Source: Tepidanaerobacter sp. DTU063 (GTDB lineage: Bacteria > Bacillota > Thermosediminibacteria > Thermosediminibacterales > Tepidanaerobacteraceae). Taken from it: a DNA stretch of 56,878 nt. The notes under the pieces were generated by a model. That model was not told the DNA's origin and ran no database searches. It saw only the letters and a list, made by a program, of their open reading frames with translations. Shown here in pieces: positions 51,134 to 56,878 of this stretch; positions within the stretch are counted from its first letter, which is position 1; every line of letters begins with the position of its first letter. The position numbers and the translations under genes were made by a program. The stretch spans positions 44,640 through 101,517 of the forward strand of contig LFSJ01000067.1 in assembly GCA_001512695.1 (NCBI GenBank), read 5' to 3'.

Positions 51134-52064
51134 CTTTATTAAACACCTCCAGCATCTTTTTTTGTTTTGCATATCTCTTTTGAACAGTGAAAACTATAAG
51201 AGCTAAGATGGTTGCCACATAAGGAATAGAAGATGTTATCTGAGTTTTAAGGGAGGTGTTTTGTAAAAAATTCCCAAGAGCTTGGCAGCATCCGAAAAAC
51301 AAACTGGCGAAAAGGACTCCAATGGGATGGGATTTCCCCAGATGATTTGCAGCCATTGCTATGTAACCGCGTCCAGCAGTAATATTTTCAATAAATAATC
51401 TCACCGAACCCATCGACAACAAACATCCCGCAAAACCACACAGTATTCCCGAAAAACTAATAGTTAAAAATTGATACTTTTCGACTGGTGTCCCCAGGCT
51501 GCGCGCAGCTTCACTGTTGATACCAATAGCTCTGATTCGGTACCCTATAACCGTTTTGTAAAAAAATAAATATACAAGTATTGCGATTACAAAAGACATA
51601 TAATCAAGTAATGTCAGTCCTGAAAAAATAGTTGACAAAACTGCAGTTTTTTCAATAAAAGGGAGGCGTATTTTAGGTATTCCAACCAAGCTGGGATGAG
51701 TAAAAACACCTCTTGTATTGAAAATAATATATAACAAGTAAGTTGTTGCTCCGGCTACGGTGTTATTAATCGCAAGACCAACAACAACAGGAGATGCTTT
51801 AAGTTTCAGCACAAAAAAACCTACACAGGCCGATACCAAAACACTAGCCATCACACCAGCTAATATTGATAACACAACACTTTTGGTAAAATAATTTACC
51901 ACTATACTAAAAAAAGCACTTACAAGCATTGCTCCTTCCATGGATAGGTTGAAAATATCCGCTTTAGCGCAAATAGCCGCTGCCAGAGAGGCATAAAGCA
52001 AGGGTGACATCATTCGAATAGTGGAATTAATGATTGTAGCGATATAGTCTATGCTAAACAACAT
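51117..52064 (-). CDS. ABC transporter permease, nucleoside/sugar BMP-type
   Basis: This inner-membrane permease of about 315 residues has eight or more hydrophobic segments. It belongs to the RbsC/BMP-associated type: ATIINSTIRMMSPLLYASLA, GAMLVSAFFSIVVNYFTK, and the cytoplasmic RIRAIGINSEAARSLGTPVE motif that contacts the ATPase. Later GRGYIAMAANHLGKSHPIGV appears. The ATG at 52064 follows AAAGGAGG and overlaps the previous permease by 11 bp. It is the second of two permeases in the importer. Confidence 0.9.
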   Translation of the reverse strand: MLFSIDYIATIINSTIRMMSPLLYASLAAAICAKADIFNLSMEGAMLVSAFFSIVVNYFTKSVVLSILAGVMASVLVSACVGFFVLKLKASPVVVGLAINNTVAGATTYLLYIIFNTRGVFTHPSLVGIPKIRLPFIEKTAVLSTIFSGLTLLDYMSFVIAILVYLFFYKTVIGYRIRAIGINSEAARSLGTPVEKYQFLTISFSGILCGFAGCLLSMGSVRLFIENITAGRGYIAMAANHLGKSHPIGVLFASLFFGCCQALGNFLQNTSLKTQITSSIPYVATILALIVFTVQKRYAKQKKMLEVFNKDAASS

Positions 52065-53154
52065 CAGCTCCATCCTCCTTTTGAGCCCTGAGACGACCAA
52101 ATCTAAAATCAACGACAAGTTTTGCAGTAACAAACATGGTCAAAACACCTTCAATTATGTCAGATATTTCGCTGGGTATTCCATGTCTCAATTCAATGGA
52201 ACCGCCTCCAGTTGTCAGGCCGGCAAGGAAAACTGAACTGACAAAAACTCCCACTGGATGATTTGAAGCCATAAGGGATGCGATTATGCCGCTCCACGCG
52301 TATCCACCGGATGTGATCATCCCATCCACATATCTAAACCTGGTACCAAGGGATTCGCAAGCCCCTCCAAGGCCTGCTAGGGCGCCGCTTATCATTAAAA
52401 CCAAATACATGGTTTTTAAACTGTCAATGCCCCCATAATCAGCAAATCTGGGATTTAAACCACTCATCTTGGCTTCGTATCCAAAGCTGGTGCGCTTCAT
52501 CATAAATAGCACCAGGAGGGTACATGCTATTGCAATTATAAATCCATAGTGCAACGTATATCTAGGAAATATCCGAGGCAAAGTACCATCTATAATTTTT
52601 TGGGTTTGTACTGCCAGTCTGTCTACAGCCAAGGGGTCTCGAAAATCGTATGTAGTCAAGTAAGATGCTATATTATCTGCGATATAATTCATCATCAGGG
52701 TGACTATGAGCAGATAAACTTCAAACTTGGCGCTGATATAAGCAGCAATAAGAGAATAAATGATGCCAGCTAGCATTCCTGCGGAGAGAGAAACAATGAT
52801 TATTACAATTGAAGGACCAGAAATAGATACTGCTGTAATAGCTGCTGTGAATGCTCCAAGTATCATTTGACCTGATGCCCCCATGCTGGAATATCCTGAA
52901 CCCCATGCCAAAGCAGCGGAAAGGCCTGCAAAAATAATAGGTGTGGCACGGGTTAATGTTACAGTAATAGCGTGCATTGAGCCGAATCCGCCGACTATCA
53001 GCCCTTTTATGGCAGCAAAGGGATCTCCGCCGGAAAGGGCGATTATTATCCCTCCCACAATTAGGCCGAGGGTGATAGATATGAAAGGAAGTTTTACAGA
53101 TTCAATCAGGTTTTTTTGCACATAATAGATAAAATTGATTTTTTTAACCTCCAT
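52054..53154 (-). CDS. ABC transporter permease, nucleoside/sugar BMP-type
   Basis: This 366-residue permease is the larger of the pair. Motifs are GGFGSMHAITVTLTRATPII, SSMGASGQMILGAF, TSFGYEAKMSGLNPRFADYG (coupling helix region) and GYAWSGIIASLMASNHPVGV. Its ATG shares one base with the stop codon of the ATPase gene (TAATG), so the two are tightly coupled. Many hydrophobic segments are visible. Confidence 0.9.
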   Translation of the reverse strand: MEVKKINFIYYVQKNLIESVKLPFISITLGLIVGGIIIALSGGDPFAAIKGLIVGGFGSMHAITVTLTRATPIIFAGLSAALAWGSGYSSMGASGQMILGAFTAAITAVSISGPSIVIIIVSLSAGMLAGIIYSLIAAYISAKFEVYLLIVTLMMNYIADNIASYLTTYDFRDPLAVDRLAVQTQKIIDGTLPRIFPRYTLHYGFIIAIACTLLVLFMMKRTSFGYEAKMSGLNPRFADYGGIDSLKTMYLVLMISGALAGLGGACESLGTRFRYVDGMITSGGYAWSGIIASLMASNHPVGVFVSSVFLAGLTTGGGSIELRHGIPSEISDIIEGVLTMFVTAKLVVDFRFGRLRAQKEDGADVV

Positions 53155-54656
53155 TATGCAGTCTTACCCCCTAACATTAAAAAGCCAAGCTTGCGACTGT
53201 CCAGGTTTTTATTTGTAAATTCGTGTTCAATTCTACCTTCGTATATGACATATATCCTGTCGCTTAGTTTTAATATTTCGCTAAGTTCTGAAGAAATCAG
53301 TAAAATTCCACCTCCATTATTCCTCTTTTCGATCAATTTCTCGTGAATAAATTCCATAGCACCAACGTCTATACCGCGAGTAGGCTCACAAGCAACCAGA
53401 AAAGGTGTTTTCTTTTCAATTTCCCTGGCAACTATAAGCTTTTGTGCATTCCCCCCAGAAAGCTCTTTCATCTTTTGTGCCAGAAAACTTACTTTTACCC
53501 CATAGTTTTCAACAATTCTATAGACATGTTTTCTTATCTCTCTGAAATTAAGGAGGCCTTTTTTTGAGAACCGCTCTGTGTTTTCATCACCCATTAAAAC
53601 ATTTTCAGCTATAGTTGCTTCTTTTGCGCTTCCCCAATAATATCTATCCTCAGGAATATGGGCAAGGCCTGCTTTTCTGATAAATCCTACACCTTTATTT
53701 GTCACATTGATTCCACAGACTTCTATTTTACCTGTATAATCAGTGTCAAGACCGGTAATACACTTTATTAGCTCACTTTGGCCGTTGCCTGATACTCCCG
53801 CAATCCCTACTATCTCCCCTCCCCTAACTGATATATTAATGTTGCCTAGCAATTTCTTGCCGGATTCATCTACCTTAGACAAATTTTTTACAGATAATAC
53901 CTCTTTGCAAGGCTCTAAATCCTTAATAACGGGAGATGTAGTTTGACGGCCTATCATAAAGTAAGATAATTCCTCTATTGAGGTCTCTTCTCTACGTTTT
54001 TCTGCAACTACTTCTCCATCTCTCATAACCACAATGCGATCAGCCACTTCCATAACTTCTCCTAGCTTATGTGTGATAAGTATTATACTCTTTCCCATAT
54101 TTGACAGGCGTTTCATTGTCTTTAATAATTCGTCTACCTCAATTGGGGTTAATACAGAAGAAGGTTCATCAAAGATGAGAATGTCTGCATTCTGATGAAG
54201 TATTTTGAGAATCTCAATTCGCTGTTGAACGCCAACAGGACAGTCTTTAACTAATTTATCTGGATCGACTTCTAGCATATAGCGTTTAGACAATTCCCGC
54301 ACCTTTTTTCTGTTGGCATCTATATCTAGAAAAACACCTTTGGAGATTTCGTTGTTGTATATGATATTTTCGGTAACGGTCATAGTATCAAAAAGCATAA
54401 AGTGCTGCTGTACCATTCCTATCCCTTGTTTCATGGCATCGGATGGATTTCTAAAAACCTGTTTTTTACCGTTGATATATATTTCTCCGCTGTTGGGCCG
54501 TTCTAAGCCATACAATATTTTCATCAATGTTGATTTACCTGCACCGTTTTCCCCCACAATGGCAAGTATTTCTCCCTTTTCTAAGGTTATACTGACATTT
54601 TTGTTGGCTACGACTCGATCATAGACTTTAACTATGTTTTTCATCTCTAATATCAA
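53154..54656 (-). CDS. ABC transporter ATP-binding protein with two ABC domains (nucleoside importer)
   Basis: This is a double ATPase of ~500 residues. Domain 1 has AIVGENGAGKSTLMKIL, signature CPVGVQQRIEILKIL (altered LSGGQ), and DILIFDEPSSVLTP. Domain 2 has a degenerate Walker A (GIAGVSGNGQSELIKCI), signature ELSGGNAQKLIVAREI and LVACEPTRGIDVGAME. This is the usual asymmetric arrangement of the RbsA/YufO class. A TTG at 54656, five bases after AGAGGTGGT, is the most likely start (MILEMKNIV). Confidence 0.92.
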   Translation of the reverse strand: MILEMKNIVKVYDRVVANKNVSITLEKGEILAIVGENGAGKSTLMKILYGLERPNSGEIYINGKKQVFRNPSDAMKQGIGMVQQHFMLFDTMTVTENIIYNNEISKGVFLDIDANRKKVRELSKRYMLEVDPDKLVKDCPVGVQQRIEILKILHQNADILIFDEPSSVLTPIEVDELLKTMKRLSNMGKSIILITHKLGEVMEVADRIVVMRDGEVVAEKRREETSIEELSYFMIGRQTTSPVIKDLEPCKEVLSVKNLSKVDESGKKLLGNINISVRGGEIVGIAGVSGNGQSELIKCITGLDTDYTGKIEVCGINVTNKGVGFIRKAGLAHIPEDRYYWGSAKEATIAENVLMGDENTERFSKKGLLNFREIRKHVYRIVENYGVKVSFLAQKMKELSGGNAQKLIVAREIEKKTPFLVACEPTRGIDVGAMEFIHEKLIEKRNNGGGILLISSELSEILKLSDRIYVIYEGRIEHEFTNKNLDSRKLGFLMLGGKTA

Positions 54657-54699
54657 AAAGACCACCTCTTTACCTTTTCCTTCAAAGGCTTTCCTTTCT

Positions 54700-54738
54700 A
54701 AAATGCGGACGAACCCATAATAGGCTCGTCCGCATTTT
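54700..54738 (-). terminator. Intercistronic hairpin between the BMP and ATPase genes
   Basis: AAAATGCGGACGA and TCGTCCGCATTTT form a 13-bp stem with a 13-base loop. On the minus strand it ends in TTTT and then AGAAAGG. It is a likely partial terminator that lets the binding protein be made in excess over the membrane parts. Confidence 0.7.
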
Positions 54739-54768
54739 CAATTAAAATATATGCTTCCCCAACACAGA

Positions 54769-55821
54769 TTATTGCTCCAGCGGAACTTCTATCACTATCT
54801 CTCCCCTGATGATTGCTTCTGCTGCTTTACGGCCTGCCTCCACAACTCCTTCATGCATTATTTCATCATTCCAGTAATTGGCACTATCAGTAGTAATATT
54901 TACGACCCCGAAGGCGCCCTCTTTGATGCCTAATATCTGTGCTCCTCCCTTGTGGTTTCCATTGAGGAAATCTTCTATGATTAGAGTCGTGCAGACACCG
55001 GTGTCTTTGATCAAACCACCTAATATATAGGGATTGTCCGGTGTCGTCTGGTCCACACTTAATCCAGATGTATATATGGGAGTTCCTTTGGCTGCTAAAT
55101 CCAGACATGCCTGGAATATACCGTGGTTTGCACTGGAAGAGACGTTGCCAAATATAAATTTGCACCCTGCTGCTTGTTGCTGAATTGCCATTTCATATGC
55201 GATGCTTGTATCATCATAGGAATTCGTAAAATTATGTATAAACTCGGCATCAGGTATTACTGACTTTACACCTTCCATAAAACCGTATCTGTACTCATAA
55301 TTTGACTGCTGCTGAAAGTTATTTACACATCCGAACAATTTCTCATCAGAAAAAGCTGTCCCGATCATCACACCATAAACGTAACTACCATCGGCAGTGT
55401 TGAAGGCTATACTCTTGATCCGTTCATTAGATGCAATAGTATCAATTACGGCAAATTCTGTACCAGGAAACTCATCGGCAAGGGCAGAGAAAGGTTCGGC
55501 AGCATACCATCCAACTCCTATGATTAAATCATAACCCTCAACACAGGCAGCTCTCGTTTTCTCTGACCAGTCAGCAGTGTCCGAACATTCAATTGATATA
55601 GCCTGAAAACCGTATTTCTCTGCAGCTTCCATAAATGCATTGTAAGCTTGAAGAATAAACTGCTCAGTTCCAATTGTTTGTGAAACCAGTGCAATCTTAA
55701 TGCCCGCATACGGATTGTCATTGCCTGTTTCTGTTTCTGATGCAGTTTCTCCTGATCCTCCGCAGGCAGTCATTGTAAATAATAATAAGACTGTCATAAA
55801 AACCGCAAATAATCTTTTCAC
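54769..55821 (-). CDS. BMP-family lipoprotein, nucleoside-type substrate-binding protein
   Basis: This 350-residue lipoprotein binds substrate for the ABC importer. The GTG start (55821) six bases after GAGGAGG gives a signal peptide (KRLFAVFMTVLLLFTMTAC) with Cys as the lipid anchor. The mature part fits the BMP (PnrA-like) fold: DLIIGVGWYAAEPFSALADE, SIAFNTADGSYVYGVMIGTA, YRYGFMEGVKSVIPDAEFIH and IFQACLDLAAKGTPIYTSGL. Family members bind purine nucleosides. An imperfect dyad TGACATGAGTCA (55892-55903) lies ~70 bp upstream. Confidence 0.9.
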   Translation of the reverse strand: MKRLFAVFMTVLLLFTMTACGGSGETASETETGNDNPYAGIKIALVSQTIGTEQFILQAYNAFMEAAEKYGFQAISIECSDTADWSEKTRAACVEGYDLIIGVGWYAAEPFSALADEFPGTEFAVIDTIASNERIKSIAFNTADGSYVYGVMIGTAFSDEKLFGCVNNFQQQSNYEYRYGFMEGVKSVIPDAEFIHNFTNSYDDTSIAYEMAIQQQAAGCKFIFGNVSSSANHGIFQACLDLAAKGTPIYTSGLSVDQTTPDNPYILGGLIKDTGVCTTLIIEDFLNGNHKGGAQILGIKEGAFGVVNITTDSANYWNDEIMHEGVVEAGRKAAEAIIRGEIVIEVPLEQ

Positions 55822-55891
55822 TTTTTCCCTCCTCATCAGTGGAAAAAATTATTCTCACATTATGTATACCATAAAATATATTTTTGTAATA

Positions 55892-55903
55892 TGACATGAG
55901 TCA
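55892..55903. promoter_or_regulatory. Possible operator upstream of the BMP gene
   Basis: TGAC-ATGA-GTCA is a short dyad in the 166-bp gap between the BMP gene and the Crp/Fnr-type regulator gene. It is short enough to occur by chance. Confidence 0.25.
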
Positions 55904-55987
55904 CTTTTTGATTAATTGTGCTATGTATAACTACTCCGTCTTATTTGATTTGAATATTTTTTCTGTAATATTTTTAATTAGCAATTA

Positions 55988-56668
55988 TCACCCATAATAT
56001 CTATATGGTTCAGATGCTATTTCTCTCAGTTTTTTTTCATCTACCACTAAATATTTCTGCTTCTCTTTTTTTAGCATACCCCTGTCGCAAAAGTCCTTCA
56101 TCATGCGGAGAAGGTGACGATAGCTTGTTGCTATCAGTTCCGAACATTCAAGCAGGCTACTCTGAAAAATACCGTCCTCTGTATTTTGTAATATAAAAGA
56201 GGCAAGCCGTGTTTCCAGGGGCATAAACATCAAAACCGCCATGTTGTTGTCCAAGGTCTTTACTATGCTGCACAAAAGCTTGCAGATATAGCGCAAAAAT
56301 GAGTTGTCGTTTAGCAAAATGTGGCGATGTTTTTCAAGGTTTATTCCAAAGCAGTAACATTTTTCCACTGCCTGAACGCTGGTATCAGGTTTTTTCCCCC
56401 ATAACAATGATACTTCCCCAATAACGCGAAAACGTTGATAGTAACCAAAAGGAACAATATTTCCTGAAAGATTAGTGCTAAATACTTTTACTCTGCCGCT
56501 TGCAAGGAAGTATAAATATTCAGAATACTCTCCTTGGTGAATCAGGTATTCGCCTTCTTTAAAAAGAAATAACTCAACAATTTCGGAAATATCTAGAGAG
56601 AAAATGCCAGATATTCTTGTCTCTTTCAGAAGCTTTTTTAACAACTGATCATCATTTATGGATTTCAA
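55988..56668 (-). CDS. Crp/Fnr-family transcriptional regulator (YeiL-like)
   Basis: This 226-residue regulator has an N-terminal cyclic-nucleotide-binding-type beta-barrel (FKEGEYLIHQGEYSEYLYFL, ASGRVKVF, VIGEVSLLWG) and a C-terminal HTH (CSELIATSYRHLLRMMKDFC). The stretch after GEVSLL reads KKPDTSVQA, so the Arg that holds the cAMP phosphate in true cAMP receptors is missing. A different ligand is expected. It resembles YeiL, which in E. coli is linked to nucleoside use. Its position just upstream of a nucleoside-type importer, on the same strand, makes it the likely regulator. Confidence 0.85.
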   Translation of the reverse strand: MKSINDDQLLKKLLKETRISGIFSLDISEIVELFLFKEGEYLIHQGEYSEYLYFLASGRVKVFSTNLSGNIVPFGYYQRFRVIGEVSLLWGKKPDTSVQAVEKCYCFGINLEKHRHILLNDNSFLRYICKLLCSIVKTLDNNMAVLMFMPLETRLASFILQNTEDGIFQSSLLECSELIATSYRHLLRMMKDFCDRGMLKKEKQKYLVVDEKKLREIASEPYRYYG

Positions 56669-56773
56669 ATATATTTCCCTCCAAACCGATGCAGGTTAAA
56701 CTATTTTCTCTTTTCACTGCTGGCCTGCACATTTGCAAAGTTTCCTCAATTAACAACGTAATCATCTAAATTA

Positions 56774-56802
56774 ATAGTAAATGATAAAACAAAATGTATC
56801 AA
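56774..56802 (-). promoter_or_regulatory. Possible sigma-A promoter of the Crp/Fnr regulator
   Basis: TTGATA (56797-56802) and TACTAT (56774-56779) on the minus strand are 17 bp apart, ~105 bp before the regulator start. Confidence 0.35.
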
Positions 56803-56878
56803 GTTTTCATGTTCTGAATGATAATGTCAATTTGTTGTAGGATAATTAAACTTAAAGGTATCCCCATCTTTTTGATAC

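Overview
The window looks like part of the chromosome of a moderately low-GC, anaerobic, acetogenic Firmicute. A near-complete Wood-Ljungdahl (WL) gene cluster, a RACo-type corrinoid activator, GlpP-type antitermination and gram-positive ribosome binding sites all point that way. The combination of a WL cluster holding gcvH and lpdA with a glycerol/dihydroxyacetone (DHA) locus resembles Tepidanaerobacter-type (syntrophic acetate-oxidising) bacteria. That placement is an inference from memory, not a database match. Most genes are on the minus strand, so operons read from right to left.

Region 1 (1-4.8 kb) holds a HAD hydrolase cut by the window edge, DNA polymerase IV, a small protein built of six 22-residue repeats, a YjbQ-family enzyme and a HIRAN-like protein. 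Two gene-poor stretches here contain relics. One is an imperfect inverted repeat (2516-2744). The other (4118-4827) keeps the last ~36 codons of a triosephosphate-isomerase-family gene and a second unidentified coding remnant.

Region 2 (4.8-17.0 kb) is a glycerol/DHA island. In transcription order it runs: glpP, two small membrane proteins resembling a putative glycerol transporter, glpK, a GlpA-like oxidoreductase, a second FAD oxidoreductase, a DUF1667 protein, an HPr-PAS-AAA+ sigma-54 activator, a soluble chemoreceptor fused to a PhnD-like binding domain, and dhaK-dhaL-dhaM. Two strong sigma-54 promoters, before glpP and before dhaK, frame it. A 15-bp inverted repeat lies upstream of the first, and a similar half-site lies upstream of the second. 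The regulator, the odd sensor and the two promoters together suggest a dedicated glycerol/DHA sensing circuit, the most novel-looking system here.

Region 3 (17.0-38.0 kb) has plsY, three small genes (DUF3842, nickel-binding CooT, a small His/Cys protein), and the WL cluster. In transcription order the cluster is cooF, cooS, cooC, fhs, DUF166, fchA, folD, metV, metF, lpdA, acsF-like cooC2, acsD, acsC, acsE, acsB, gcvH, acsV. It covers formate to acetyl-CoA except formate dehydrogenase, hydrogenase and Rnf/Hdr. A sigma-A promoter whose -35 box lies inside an 18-bp perfect palindrome precedes cooF.

Region 4 (38.1-47.1 kb) is housekeeping and accessory: endonuclease IV, a DUF4236 protein, a UPF0173 hydrolase, a phosphoribosyltransferase, a bifunctional-nuclease-family protein, a MATE exporter, a DUF362 protein, and a guanine-riboswitch-controlled NCS2 purine permease.

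Region 5 (47.2-56.9 kb) has a tandem FMN-binding lipoprotein, a YlqG/YlqH-like pair (FliK-like and FlhB C-terminal-like), and a nucleoside-type ABC importer operon. In that operon a BMP lipoprotein, an ATPase and two permeases are followed by a PHP phosphoesterase and a CpdA-like metallophosphoesterase. A YeiL-like Crp/Fnr regulator lies upstream. No tRNA, rRNA, CRISPR array or intact insertion sequence was seen.
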